64,000 bases of DNA. It comes from Corynebacterium kalinowskii (GTDB lineage Bacteria > Actinomycetota > Actinomycetes > Mycobacteriales > Mycobacteriaceae). Position 1 is the first letter of the stretch. The number at the start of each line of letters is the position of its first letter. The notes below the pieces were generated by a model. The model did not search any database. It saw only the letters and a program-made list of their open reading frames with translations, and was not told the origin of the DNA. The stretch is from contig NZ_CP046452.1 of NCBI RefSeq assembly GCF_009734385.1, positions 1,922,001 to 1,986,000 of the forward strand. Direction: 5' to 3'. Of this stretch, positions 24,607 through 33,326 are shown one piece after another. Position numbers and translations under genes: made by a program.

Positions 24607-25050
24607 CTACCAGCCTCTGCCCCGCTGCCCCACCAGCTCATTGATTTCAATCGCGACTTTCTTGGCCCTTGGCACATCCCGAAATACAAGCGGCCGCCCC
24701 ATCCCAGCCACGTCCACATAGAGGGCGCCTTTGCGCTTGTATGCGCCAAGCACGTGCGCCAGCGGGATCGAATCCTCGCGGGCCCCGAAGCTTGCTGCAC
24801 GAACAATGATCCGTTGGTCCGTGATCGCAAAGCGCTGACGACGCGAGCGCATGATTGGAAGGATCAGCCGCCACAGCATCAGTAGCGCCCACAGTGCCAC
24901 GATGCCATTGTGAAGGTCTGGGATGCCCTGCACATCCACCCACCCGATTGCCATCCAGCAGACGGCCGTGAGAAATAGCGCCTCAATAACCGGAAAGGTC
25001 AAAGAGGATAAGGACGAGGTGAGGTCGTACCGAACAGCTTCGCCCATCAT
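24607..25050 (-). CDS. PH-domain (bPH2/YdbT-like) membrane protein
   Basis: This 147-residue protein has two hydrophobic helices near residues 20-38 and 48-65, followed by a bacterial PH-like domain containing RRQRFAITDQRIIVRAASFG and DSIPLAHVLGAYKRKGA. Such proteins are membrane associated and their role is unknown. Its ATG overlaps the birA stop by 4 nt, so it is co-transcribed with birA. Beyond its stop the frame stays open for about 58 codons and contains two hydrophobic stretches (see rejected items). Confidence 0.75.
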   Translation of the reverse strand: MMGEAVRYDLTSSLSSLTFPVIEALFLTAVCWMAIGWVDVQGIPDLHNGIVALWALLMLWRLILPIMRSRRQRFAITDQRIIVRAASFGAREDSIPLAHVLGAYKRKGALYVDVAGMGRPLVFRDVPRAKKVAIEINELVGQRGRGW

Positions 25051-25814
25051 TGCAACCTCAAGTGCACTACGTCGCCAGCGGCAATGGCATGAACCTCGTC
25101 ATCTTCCGAGCGCACCTGGATGAGCCCGTCATCGGCCACGCCTACACATTCCCCGAGCAGTTCTTTGTCGCCGGGCAAATGCACGCGCACCTGCTGGCCG
25201 ATCGAACTGCACACCGCTCGGTAGTCATTCATTAGCGATGGGTCATTGTTCATCCACTGCGTCAGACGATTCTTCAGCGCAAGTAGGATCGCCCCCACCA
25301 GCTGGGTACGGTCCACCGGGTCGCCGACCATCTCTAAGGAAATAGCATGCGGAACCGGCAATTCTTCTTGTGTCAGCGACACGTTAACGCCCAGACCAAT
25401 CACGATGGCCGGAGACGGCTGGAACTGCGCGACTTCAGCGAGGATGCCACAGACCTTTCGCCCGTCGATAAGCACATCATTGGGCCATTTCAGGGTGGCG
25501 TTGTAGTCCGCACCGAGGACGTCAATGAGCGCGAGGCCCGTAACTAGTGGCATGGTTCCCAGTCGGTCCACCGCTGCCGAAGAAGGCCGGATCAAGATAG
25601 AAAGAGTCGCCTGGGACATCGGTGGAGCCGTCCAGACTCGGCCGTGGCGCCCCCTGCCTGCACTTTGGAATTCAGTAACGGCGGCGGCCCACTCGGGCGC
25701 GCCTGCCAGGGCTGCTTTCACCAGGTCAGCATTAGTAGAGCCAGTTTCGGCGGTGTAGTCGATGCGCGGAAGTGGCAGTGCGCGCAGTTTTTCGACATCC
25801 AAAGGCGTTCTCAT
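25047..25814 (-). CDS. birA: Biotin-protein ligase (monofunctional BirA)
   Basis: BirA attaches biotin to the AMKM lysine of AccBC and Pyc. Motifs: ETGSTNADL, GRGRHGRVW for biotinyl-AMP binding, KWPNDVLIDGRKVCGIL, and a C-terminal SH3-like part. It lacks the N-terminal DNA-binding domain of E. coli BirA, so it should not repress biotin genes. Length 255. Its start lacks a binding site but has TAAACT 8 nt upstream. It is divergent from the acetyl-CoA carboxylase gene, an arrangement also recalled in C. glutamicum. Confidence 0.93.
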   Translation of the reverse strand: MRTPLDVEKLRALPLPRIDYTAETGSTNADLVKAALAGAPEWAAAVTEFQSAGRGRHGRVWTAPPMSQATLSILIRPSSAAVDRLGTMPLVTGLALIDVLGADYNATLKWPNDVLIDGRKVCGILAEVAQFQPSPAIVIGLGVNVSLTQEELPVPHAISLEMVGDPVDRTQLVGAILLALKNRLTQWMNNDPSLMNDYRAVCSSIGQQVRVHLPGDKELLGECVGVADDGLIQVRSEDDEVHAIAAGDVVHLRLQ

Positions 25815-25822
25815 ACTGAGTC

Positions 25823-25828
25823 AGTTTA
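25823..25828 (-). promoter_or_regulatory. -10 box of birA (leaderless)
   Basis: TAAACT on the minus strand ends 8 nt before the ATG at 25814. Confidence 0.5.
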
Positions 25829-25976
25829 GCCGTAAGTAAAATTCCGCATTCCGGTTCGCAAATCCCCAGGACAGAATCTAGAAATACACCGTCTTAATCA
25901 CCCCTTGCGACACGCCGGTGTGACGCAGATTTCTTTTATACCCTGAACAGCGCAAACGTGAGCAAAACCTCAACTA

Positions 25977-26019
25977 TTTTGGTTTCTTAGTAGAAACTAA
26001 CCAAAAATCCCTTTACAAT
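25977..26019 (+). promoter_or_regulatory. accD1/dtsR1 promoter with overlapping operator-like palindrome
   Basis: TACAAT (26014-26019) lies 8 nt before the ATG at 26028. Overlapping the -35 region is an imperfect palindrome with 8-bp arms TTTTGGTT (25977-25984) and AACCAAAA (25999-26006) and an inner TTTCT/AGAAA stem. In C. glutamicum the acyl-CoA-sensing repressor FasR controls this gene through an operator at its promoter; assigning this palindrome to FasR is inference. Confidence 0.5.
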
Positions 26020-26027
26020 CCCCAAAC

Positions 26028-27626
26028 ATGACCATTTCCTCACCTTTGCCTCGCCTGCAGGAACCAGTAACCGCAGCGCACGCCACGACATCCGAGAAGA
26101 TTGCCGATCTGAAGGCGCGCCGGAGCGAAGCTCTGACCATTTCCAAGGAGCGCGATGGACGCCTCACTGCACGTGAGCGCATCGACTTCCTCTTGGACGA
26201 GGACTCCTTTGTGGAAACCGACATGCTCGCCCGTCACCGCACTCACGACTTCGGAATGAACGCCAAGCGCCCGGTCACGGACGGCATTGTCACCGGCTGG
26301 GGCACCGTCAATGGCCGCGAGGTCTGCGTGTTCTCCCAGGACGGCACCATTATGGGTGGCGCACTCGGCGAGGTCTACGGCGAGAAAATGATCAAGATTA
26401 TGGAGCTGGCCGTCACCACCGGTCGCCCACTCGTCGGCCTCTACGAGGGCGCTGGTGCCCGCATCCAGGACGGCGTGGTGTCCCTAGACCAGATCGCACG
26501 CACCTTCTATCACAACGTCAACGCCTCGGGCGTGGTCCCACAGATCTCCGTCATCATGGGCGCCTGCGCGGGCGGCAACGCATACTCCCCTGCATTAACT
26601 GACTTCGTGGTCATGGTGGATAAGCAATCCAAGATGTTCGTTACCGGCCCAGATGTGATCAAGACCGTCACCGGCGAGATCATCTCACAGGAGGAGCTGG
26701 GTGGCGCTTCCACCCACATGTCCACCGCCGGCAACTGCCATTTCGTGGCCCAGGACGATGAGGAAGCCTTGGAGTGGGTGCAGGATCTGCTGGAGTTCCT
26801 GCCAAGCAACAATCGCGACTACGCGCCTGTGGAAGACGCCGAGCCTTTCGAGCAGTCCGTGGACGATCTGCTGCTTGACTCCATCATCCCGGACACCCCG
26901 ACCACCCCTTACGATGTCCGCGATGTCATCGCCGTCCTCACGGATGATTCCGATTACTTCGAAATCCAGGCTGACCGCGCCGAAAACGTCGTCATTGCCT
27001 TCGGCCGCATCGACGGCCAGTCCGTCGGCTTCGTTGCAAACCAGCCGATGCACTTCGCCGGCTGCCTGGACATCGATTCCTCCGAAAAGGCCGCTCGCTT
27101 CGTCCGCACTTGCGATGCCTTTAATATCCCAATCGTCATGCTCGTCGACGTCCCTGGCTTCCTTCCGGGCGCTGGCCAGGAGTACGGCGGCATCCTGCGT
27201 CGCGGCGCGAAGCTGCTTTACGCTTACGGCGAGGCGACCGTCCCGAAGATTACCGTCACCATGCGCAAGGCCTACGGCGGAGCGTACTGCGTTATGGGCT
27301 CCAAGGGTCTGGGCGCCGACCTGAATCTGGCGTGGCCGACCGCCCAGATCGCGGTCATGGGCGCAGCCGGCGCGGTGGGCTTCATCTACCGCCGCGAGAT
27401 CAAGGACGCTCAGGCTAAGGGTCTGGATGTTGACCAGCTAGTGAAGTCCTTCGAGCGTGAGTACGAGGACCACATGCTCACCCCATATGCCGCCGCCGAG
27501 CGCGGGCTTATCGACGCTGTGATCCTGCCATCCGAGACCCGCGAGCAGCTCTCCCGGAATCTTCGCCTGCTTCGCAACAAGAACGTGATTCGTCCTGCCC
27601 GCAAGCACGGCAACATTCCGCTGTAA
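26028..27626 (+). CDS. dtsR1: Acetyl-CoA carboxylase carboxyltransferase subunit (DtsR1/AccD1)
   Basis: This 532-residue subunit transfers CO2 from biotin on AccBC to acetyl-CoA, giving malonyl-CoA for fatty-acid synthesis. It has two crotonase-like halves: the first contains [24 protein letters not shown] and [16 protein letters not shown]; the second [14 protein letters not shown] and [20 protein letters not shown]. The N-terminus MTISSPL, the GAGQEYGG segment and the position beside birA match C. glutamicum DtsR1 as I remember it, which is why it is named this and not dtsR2. Confidence 0.92.
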   Translation: MTISSPLPRLQEPVTAAHATTSEKIADLKARRSEALTISKERDGRLTARERIDFLLDEDSFVETDMLARHRTHDFGMNAKRPVTDGIVTGWGTVNGREVCVFSQDGTIMGGALGEVYGEKMIKIMELAVTTGRPLVGLYEGAGARIQDGVVSLDQIARTFYHNVNASGVVPQISVIMGACAGGNAYSPALTDFVVMVDKQSKMFVTGPDVIKTVTGEIISQEELGGASTHMSTAGNCHFVAQDDEEALEWVQDLLEFLPSNNRDYAPVEDAEPFEQSVDDLLLDSIIPDTPTTPYDVRDVIAVLTDDSDYFEIQADRAENVVIAFGRIDGQSVGFVANQPMHFAGCLDIDSSEKAARFVRTCDAFNIPIVMLVDVPGFLPGAGQEYGGILRRGAKLLYAYGEATVPKITVTMRKAYGGAYCVMGSKGLGADLNLAWPTAQIAVMGAAGAVGFIYRREIKDAQAKGLDVDQLVKSFEREYEDHMLTPYAAAERGLIDAVILPSETREQLSRNLRLLRNKNVIRPARKHGNIPL

Positions 27627-27704
27627 TTCAGCCGTTTTCGCAAACTTTGCCAACGCGATTGAAGTTATGACGATCACACTGGAGCCGGGCGAATCGTGAT
27701 CTAC

Positions 27705-27728
27705 CCCGCTTTTACCCCTAAAAGCGGG
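27705..27728 (+). terminator. Hairpin between dtsR1 and dtsR2
   Basis: CCCGCTTTTA and TAAAAGCGGG are perfect 10-bp arms around CCCC. No T run follows, so it could be a weak terminator, an RNA stability element or an operator for dtsR2. Confidence 0.45.
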
Positions 27729-27801
27729 TCGAATCACCACGAGTTTTAGGGTTCCGACCAATTCGATTGCCCACTCAGTAAACAAAAGTGGGTCTACCAC
27801 A

Positions 27802-27807
27802 TAGACT
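27802..27807 (+). promoter_or_regulatory. -10 box of dtsR2 (leaderless)
   Basis: TAGACT ends 7 nt before the ATG at 27815, which supports that start over an upstream in-frame GTG at 27788. Confidence 0.5.
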
Positions 27808-27814
27808 GATTCCC

Positions 27815-29440
27815 ATGACTGCCGCAATGAACACTGGCGCACAGACGCCTGATCTAACGACCACCGCTGGCAAGCTGGCCGACCTGCGTGCCCGCATTGC
27901 CGAGACCCACGCCCCAATGGGTGAAGCTTCCATCGAGAAGGTTCACGCTGCGGGCAAGAAGACTGCACGCGAGCGCATCGAGTACCTGCTCGACGAGGGC
28001 TCTTTCGTTGAGGTTGACGCGCTGGCTCGCCACCGTTCCAAGAACTTCGGCCTGGACGCTCGTCGCCCAGTCACCGACGGTGTTGTCACGGGTTACGGCA
28101 CCATTGAAGGCCGTAAGGTCTGTGTCTTCTCCCAGGATGGCGCTGTTTTCGGTGGTGCACTTGGTGAGGTTTACGGCGAGAAGATCGTCAAGATCATGGA
28201 CCTGGCTGTCAAGACCGGTGTTCCGCTGATCGGCATCAACGAGGGCGCTGGCGCCCGTATCCAGGAAGGCGTTGTCTCCCTGGGCGCTTACGCCAAGATC
28301 TTCTACCGCAATGTTCAGGCTTCCGGCGTTATCCCGCAGATCTCCCTGATCATGGGCGCTTGTGCAGGCGGACACGTCTACTCCCCAGCAATCACCGACT
28401 TCATCGTCATGGTGAACAAGACCTCGAAGATGTTCATCACCGGCCCAGACGTCATCAAGACTGTCACCGGCGAAGAGGTCACCCAGGAAGAGCTGGGTGG
28501 CGCTCACACCCACATGGCAATGTCCGGCACCTCCCACTACACCGGTGCTGACGATGCCGACGCTCTGGACTTCGTCCGCGACCTGGTTGGCTACCTGCCT
28601 TCCAACAACCGCGCTGAGGCTCCTCGCATGGATGCTGACTTCATGGTCGGTTCCATCCAGGAGAACATCAACGACACTGACCTCGAGCTGGACACCATCA
28701 TCCCAGACTCCCCGAACCAGCCTTACGACATGAAGGACGTCATCACCCGCGTGCTTGACGACGGCGAGTTCCTGGAGATCCAGGAAGGCTACGCCGAGAA
28801 CATCGTCATCGGCTTCGGTCGCGTCGAGGGTCGCTCCGTCGGTATCGTCGCCAACCAGCCAATGCAGTTCGCAGGCTGCTTGGACATCAAGGCTTCCGAG
28901 AAGGCTGCTCGCTTCGTCCGCACCTGTGACGCCTTCAACGTTCCAATCATCGAGTTCGTTGACGTTCCTGGCTTCCTTCCTGGCACCAACCAGGAGTACG
29001 ACGGCATCATCCGCCGTGGCGCTAAGCTCCTCTACGCTTACTCTGAGGCAACTGTTCCAAAGATCACCGTCATCACCCGTAAGTCCTACGGTGGCGCTTA
29101 CACCGTGATGGGCTCCAAGGACATGGGCGCTGACCTCGTCCTGGCATGGCCTACCGCACAGATCGCCGTCATGGGTGCTTCCGGCGCTGTCGGCTTCATC
29201 TACCGCAAGGAGCTCAAGGCAGCCGCTGCCGAGGGCAAGGACGTTGCAGCTTTGATGAAGGAATACGAGCTGGACTACGAGGAGACCCTCGTTAACCCAT
29301 ACATGGCTGCTGAGCGCGGCTACGTCGACGCCGTTATCCCGCCATCCGAGACCCGTGGCCAGATCATCGAGGGCCTGCGTCTCCTGGAGCGCAAGGTCGT
29401 CAACGTTCCTGCCAAGAAGCACGGCAACATCCCGCTGTAA
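27815..29440 (+). CDS. dtsR2: Acyl-CoA carboxylase carboxyltransferase subunit (DtsR2 type)
   Basis: A paralogue of the preceding gene, 541 residues, with the same two-domain layout ([50 protein letters not shown]). In the second half GTNQEYDG replaces GAGQEYGG of DtsR1. Such paralogues carboxylate propionyl-CoA or long-chain acyl-CoA for mycolate synthesis; which applies here is not shown. Position next to accE matches dtsR2 of C. glutamicum. Codon choice is strongly biased towards expressed-gene codons; as a side effect an open frame runs along nearly its whole antisense strand, with no other support. Confidence 0.9.
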   Translation: MTAAMNTGAQTPDLTTTAGKLADLRARIAETHAPMGEASIEKVHAAGKKTARERIEYLLDEGSFVEVDALARHRSKNFGLDARRPVTDGVVTGYGTIEGRKVCVFSQDGAVFGGALGEVYGEKIVKIMDLAVKTGVPLIGINEGAGARIQEGVVSLGAYAKIFYRNVQASGVIPQISLIMGACAGGHVYSPAITDFIVMVNKTSKMFITGPDVIKTVTGEEVTQEELGGAHTHMAMSGTSHYTGADDADALDFVRDLVGYLPSNNRAEAPRMDADFMVGSIQENINDTDLELDTIIPDSPNQPYDMKDVITRVLDDGEFLEIQEGYAENIVIGFGRVEGRSVGIVANQPMQFAGCLDIKASEKAARFVRTCDAFNVPIIEFVDVPGFLPGTNQEYDGIIRRGAKLLYAYSEATVPKITVITRKSYGGAYTVMGSKDMGADLVLAWPTAQIAVMGASGAVGFIYRKELKAAAAEGKDVAALMKEYELDYEETLVNPYMAAERGYVDAVIPPSETRGQIIEGLRLLERKVVNVPAKKHGNIPL

Positions 29441-29460
29441 AGAACTGTTAAGGATTCCTC

Positions 29461-29673
29461 ATGGAAGAAACCAAAAAGCCATTTTTGACCATCACGAAGG
29501 GCAACCCAGACGACACCCAGGTGGCCGCTCTGACGACGCTCTTCGCTGGTCTGGCAGCCGCAGGCGCACCTGAGGAAAAGCCTGACCGCAACAACTGGGG
29601 CAGCCTTTCCGAGCGTCTTCAGCGCCCGGCAACCTACAACCCGAACGCGTTCCACAACGTGACCTACTTCTAA
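29461..29673 (+). CDS. accE: Acyl-CoA carboxylase epsilon subunit (AccE-like)
   Basis: This 70-residue protein lies 20 bp after dtsR2, followed by a strong terminator, so it is in the same transcript. The features of actinobacterial epsilon subunits are there: an N-terminal strand-rich start (KPFLTITKGNPDD), an Ala-rich helix (VAALTTLFAGLAAAG) and a W-x-S-L-x-x-R-L motif (NNWGSLSERLQRP). These small subunits strengthen binding between the biotinylated and carboxyltransferase subunits. Confidence 0.85.
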   Translation: MEETKKPFLTITKGNPDDTQVAALTTLFAGLAAAGAPEEKPDRNNWGSLSERLQRPATYNPNAFHNVTYF

Positions 29674-29691
29674 GTAGAACGGGTGGGAAAC

Positions 29692-29745
29692 AGCCCGCGA
29701 CCCCGACGAATGCTTTTAGCGAACGTCGGGGTCGCGGGCTTTTTC
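29692..29745 (+). terminator. Strong intrinsic terminator after accE
   Basis: A 17-bp perfect stem (AGCCCGCGACCCCGACG with its complement) around a 15-nt loop is followed by TTTTT. It ends the dtsR2-accE transcript. Confidence 0.9.
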
Positions 29746-29751
29746 GTCCGC

Positions 29752-29757
29752 TATCCT
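29752..29757 (+). promoter_or_regulatory. -10 box of maf (leaderless)
   Basis: TATCCT ends 7 nt before the ATG at 29765, directly after the terminator. Confidence 0.4.
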
Positions 29758-29764
29758 TGAGCTC

Positions 29765-30340
29765 ATGCGCCTCGTACTAGCTTCTGCCTCGCCTTCGCGA
29801 AAGAAGATTCTCGAATCGGCCGGAATCACGCCAGTCATCGCCCCTGCCGATGTCGACGAAGATGCGATCATCGCTGAATTCGGTGCCACACCTCCGGTCG
29901 TCGAGAAGCTTGCTCAAGCCAAGGCTGAGGCTGTCGATTTCCCCCATGACGTGGTGATCGGCTGCGACTCTATGCTCTTGTTGGACGGTGAGCTGCAGGG
30001 CAAACCGCACACCGTGGAAAAGACGATCGAACGATGGCAGCAGCAACGCGGCAAGGCGGCTGAGCTCATCACTGGGCATCACGTCATTTCTCCGGGTGGA
30101 ACTTTCACCGGGACATCGCGAACCATTGTCCACTTCGGGCATCCGACAGATCAGGATATCGCGGCCTACGCGCGCAGCGGGGAGCCCTTGCAATGCGCCG
30201 GAGCGTTCACACTGGAAGCGATGGGCGGTTGGTTCATCGACCGCATCGATGGCGATCCATCGAGCGTAATTGGGCTTTCCCTCCCCCTGGTCCGTAAAGC
30301 CCTGTATTCTTTCGGTTATTCCGTCTCAGATTTTTGGTGA
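29765..30340 (+). CDS. maf: Maf-type nucleotide pyrophosphatase
   Basis: Maf proteins hydrolyse non-canonical or modified nucleoside triphosphates and affect septum formation. The N-terminal LVLASASPSRKKIL is the family signature, with further conserved residues in VVIGCDSMLLLDGE, GKPHTVEKTIERW and the phosphate-contacting GAFTLEAMGGWFIDRIDGDPS (read as two parts). Length 191 is typical. The cyclophilin lipoprotein begins 2 bp after its stop. The same neighbourhood of accE and maf is recalled in C. glutamicum. Confidence 0.93.
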   Translation: MRLVLASASPSRKKILESAGITPVIAPADVDEDAIIAEFGATPPVVEKLAQAKAEAVDFPHDVVIGCDSMLLLDGELQGKPHTVEKTIERWQQQRGKAAELITGHHVISPGGTFTGTSRTIVHFGHPTDQDIAAYARSGEPLQCAGAFTLEAMGGWFIDRIDGDPSSVIGLSLPLVRKALYSFGYSVSDFW

Positions 30341-30342
30341 TC

Positions 30343-30990
30343 ATGAAAAACAAAGTACTTCTTAGTTCTCTGCTCCTCAGCGCCCTTGCGCTGGCAGGAT
30401 GTGGCAGCGACGATACAAAGTCCCAAGCTGCAGGCAGCTGTGAATACAAGGACGGCAGGACTGCGGCGAAGGACGTCGACAAGCCTGATGCGAACCCTCC
30501 TGCAGGTACCGTCGATCTCAAGCTGAGCACCTCCGCCGGCGACATCACGATGCAGCTCAACGCCGACCAGGCGCCCTGCACCGTGGGCGCCATCAGCTCG
30601 CTGGCAAAGCAGGGCTACTACGACAACACCGTGTGTCACCGCCTGACCACTGATGGGATCTTCGTGCTGCAGTGCGGCGATCCATCGGGCAAGGGTTCCG
30701 GCGGTCCTGGCTTTAGCTTCGCTGACGAATATCCGGCGGGCACTGGCGAGATGGGCCTGTACAAGGCCGGCACCATTGCCATGGCGAATGCCGGCCCGAA
30801 CACCAATGGTTCCCAGTTCTTCCTGAACTACGAGGACTCCCCGCTACCTCCGAACTACACCTTGTTTGGCGCGATGGATGACAAGTCGCTGCAGGTCGTG
30901 CGCGACATTGCGAAGAAGGGTACCGCTACCGGTTCCCCGGACGGCCCGCCAGCTACCGAAGTGAAGATCCTGAAAGCAGAGGTCAAGTAA
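30343..30990 (+). CDS. Cyclophilin-type peptidyl-prolyl isomerase lipoprotein
   Basis: A lipobox LALAGC (Cys about residue 20) marks it as a lipoprotein. The C-terminal two thirds form a cyclophilin domain: QLNADQAPCTVGAISSLA, YYDNTVCHRLTTDGIFVLQCGDP and GSQFFLNYEDSPLPPNYTLFG (read in parts). It should help fold secreted or envelope proteins outside the membrane. The ATG at 30343 is used; a GTG at 30337 and TTG at 30334 overlap the maf stop and cannot be excluded. It overlaps the next gene by TAATG. Confidence 0.88.
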   Translation: MKNKVLLSSLLLSALALAGCGSDDTKSQAAGSCEYKDGRTAAKDVDKPDANPPAGTVDLKLSTSAGDITMQLNADQAPCTVGAISSLAKQGYYDNTVCHRLTTDGIFVLQCGDPSGKGSGGPGFSFADEYPAGTGEMGLYKAGTIAMANAGPNTNGSQFFLNYEDSPLPPNYTLFGAMDDKSLQVVRDIAKKGTATGSPDGPPATEVKILKAEVK

Positions 30991-31343
30991 TGCAACTGAC
31001 ACCCCCGCCAGTCCACGTCCCCGCTTTTGATTCAACTGATCCATACGAATGCCCGGAAAACCCTGAAGCGTGGGCAATCCTCGCGGAGCAGGCCACTGAT
31101 CCACTCGCACGCTACGCATTCGCACGTACTGGTTACCACCGCGGTCTCGACTTACTTCGTGGTAACGGCTGGAAAGGCTATGGACCGGTGCCCTGGTCAC
31201 ATGAGCCAAACCAAGGCGTACTCAAAGCGATTGCCCAGCTCGCACTGGCTGCCCGCGGGATCGGCGAGCACAAAGAGTACGACCGCTGCCGCGCCCTACT
31301 TTCGGACTGCGACAACTCCATGACGGAAGCTTTACTAGGTTAA
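30990..31343 (+). CDS. DUF3151 family protein
   Basis: This 117-residue protein is typical of actinobacterial DUF3151: central RTGYHRGLDLLRGNGWKG, PVPWSHEPNQGVLKAI and a C-terminal IGEHKEYDRC helix. The family has no known function. The ATG overlaps the preceding stop, so it is translated with the cyclophilin gene. An ACCC/GGGT stem followed by a T run (31348-31368) lies between it and the OPT gene and could be a weak terminator. Confidence 0.8.
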   Translation: MQLTPPPVHVPAFDSTDPYECPENPEAWAILAEQATDPLARYAFARTGYHRGLDLLRGNGWKGYGPVPWSHEPNQGVLKAIAQLALAARGIGEHKEYDRCRALLSDCDNSMTEALLG

Positions 31344-31373
31344 TTCACCCTTAAGCGGGTAAGTTTTTTCTCC

Positions 31374-33311
31374 ATGGAAAACAAACCCGGAACCTCGGTG
31401 AGAGAGCTCACCCTCCGCGGCGTGATCATCGGTGGACTCATCACACTGGTCTTCACTGCCGCAAACGTCTATCTCGGACTCAAGGTTGGCATCACCTTCG
31501 CCACCTCGATCCCTGCGGCCGTCATCTCTATGGCCATTCTGCGCAAGTTCGCTGGACACACCATCCAGGAAAACAACATCGTGCAGACCATCGCTTCCGC
31601 CGCGGGCACTCTGTCCGCCATCATCTTCGTCCTGCCCGGCCTGGTCATGATCGGTTGGTGGCAGGGCTTCGGCTATTGGACCACCGCCGCAGTCTGCGCC
31701 ATCGGCGGCGTCTTGGGCGTCACCTACTCCATTCCGCTGCGCCGCGCCCTGGTCACTGGCTCTGACCTGCCATACCCAGAGGGTGTCGCGGCTGCCGAAG
31801 TCTTGCGCGTGGGCGATGATAACGGCTCCGTAGAAGAGAACAAGAAGGGCCTGAAGGTCATCCTGTGGGGCTCCCTGGCATCGGCTGGCTACTCTCTGCT
31901 CGCTGCGCTCAAGGTTGCGGCCGGCAGCTTGTCGACGGCCTTCCGCGTCGGATCTGGTGGCACCATGGTGGCCTCCTCCATGTCCCTCGCTCTCATCGGT
32001 GTCGGTCACCTCGTCGGCGTTGGCGTCGGCATCGCAATGATCGTCGGCCTACTGATTTCTTATGGCGTACTGCTCCCGATCTTTACTGCTGGTGATCTTC
32101 CAGAGACCGGGGCGATTGCCAAGGTCATCTCCAGCACGTTCTCCCACGACGTTCGCTTCGTCGGCGCTGGCGCCATGGCCGTCGCGGCCGTATGGACGCT
32201 GCTCAAGATCATCGGCCCAATCGTCTCGGGTATCAAGAGCTCTTTGACGTCCTCGCGTGCGCGTCAGGGCGGCATGGAAGTCGACATCACGGAACGCGAC
32301 ATCCCGTTCCCTGTTGTCGCCGGAGTAACCCTTGCCTCGATGATTCCTGTCGGCCTGTTGCTGTGGCTGTTCACCAAGGACACCTCGATTGCGCATCATT
32401 CCACTGGTTTGATCTTGCTGAGCATCATCTACATCCTGCTGGTGGGCCTGCTCGTGGCAGCAATCTGCGGCTACATGGCGGGCCTGATCGGCGCTTCGAA
32501 CAGCCCAATTTCCGGCGTCGGCATTATCGTTGTCCTGTCCGCTGCGCTGCTGATCAAGGTCCTGGCCGGTGGCGAGGACCCAACCACGCTCGTTGCCTAC
32601 ACCTTGTTCACCGCGGCAATCGTGTTTGGTATCGCCACGATTTCTAACGACAACCTCCAAGATCTCAAGACCGGCCAGTTGGTGGGCGCGACCCCGTGGA
32701 AGCAGCAGCTTGCCCTCATCTTCGGTGTCATTTTCGGCTCCGCGATCATCCCTCCAGTGCTGCAGCTGATGCTCACCGGTTTCGGTTTCCAGGGTGCTCC
32801 TGGAGCCGGCGAAAACGCCCTCGCTGCGCCACAGGCAGCTTTGCTGTCCTCCGTCGCGCAGGGCATCTTCGGCGATTCCCTCGACTGGAACCTGATTGGG
32901 CTCGGCGCTGCCATCGGCGTCGGCATCATCATTATCGATGAGGTTCTCGCAAAGACCACCTCTAAGTTCCGCCTGCCGCCGCTGGCCGTCGGCATGGGCA
33001 TGTACCTGCCAATCAGCCTCACCCTCATCATCCCGATCGGCGCTTTCATCGGTCGTGCCTACGACAAGTGGGCCGAAAACCATGGTGGTGAGCCAATGAA
33101 GCGGATGGGTGTGCTGCTGGCCACCGGCCTCATCGTGGGCGAATCTCTCTTCGGCGTGCTGCTGGCCGGCATCATCGGCGGCACTGGCAAGGAAGAGCCA
33201 CTGGCTATCGTGGGCGAATCCTTCGAAAGCCCGGCGAAATACCTCGGCTTCGTCATTTTCGCTGCCATCACGATCGCCCTGTACAAGTGGGTGCAGCGCC
33301 AGAAAGCTTAG
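31374..33311 (+). CDS. OPT family oligopeptide/metal-chelate transporter
   Basis: A 645-residue membrane protein with about 14-16 hydrophobic helices. The N-terminus ELTLRGVIIGGLITLVFTAANVYLGLKVG (read from residue 11) is the OPT signature, followed by PAAVISMAILRKFAG and, later, GASNSPISGVGI. OPT proteins import small peptides or metal chelates using the proton gradient; the substrate is unknown. No partner gene is present, which is normal for this family. The start lies shortly after the T run noted above. Confidence 0.9.
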   Translation: MENKPGTSVRELTLRGVIIGGLITLVFTAANVYLGLKVGITFATSIPAAVISMAILRKFAGHTIQENNIVQTIASAAGTLSAIIFVLPGLVMIGWWQGFGYWTTAAVCAIGGVLGVTYSIPLRRALVTGSDLPYPEGVAAAEVLRVGDDNGSVEENKKGLKVILWGSLASAGYSLLAALKVAAGSLSTAFRVGSGGTMVASSMSLALIGVGHLVGVGVGIAMIVGLLISYGVLLPIFTAGDLPETGAIAKVISSTFSHDVRFVGAGAMAVAAVWTLLKIIGPIVSGIKSSLTSSRARQGGMEVDITERDIPFPVVAGVTLASMIPVGLLLWLFTKDTSIAHHSTGLILLSIIYILLVGLLVAAICGYMAGLIGASNSPISGVGIIVVLSAALLIKVLAGGEDPTTLVAYTLFTAAIVFGIATISNDNLQDLKTGQLVGATPWKQQLALIFGVIFGSAIIPPVLQLMLTGFGFQGAPGAGENALAAPQAALLSSVAQGIFGDSLDWNLIGLGAAIGVGIIIIDEVLAKTTSKFRLPPLAVGMGMYLPISLTLIIPIGAFIGRAYDKWAENHGGEPMKRMGVLLATGLIVGESLFGVLLAGIIGGTGKEEPLAIVGESFESPAKYLGFVIFAAITIALYKWVQRQKA

Positions 33312-33326
33312 CGGTATCGTGGGGCT

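Noticed and set aside
27854..29422. A 522-codon open frame antisense to dtsR2.
   Set aside because: It mirrors the strong codon bias of dtsR2, has no family resemblance, no binding site and no promoter.
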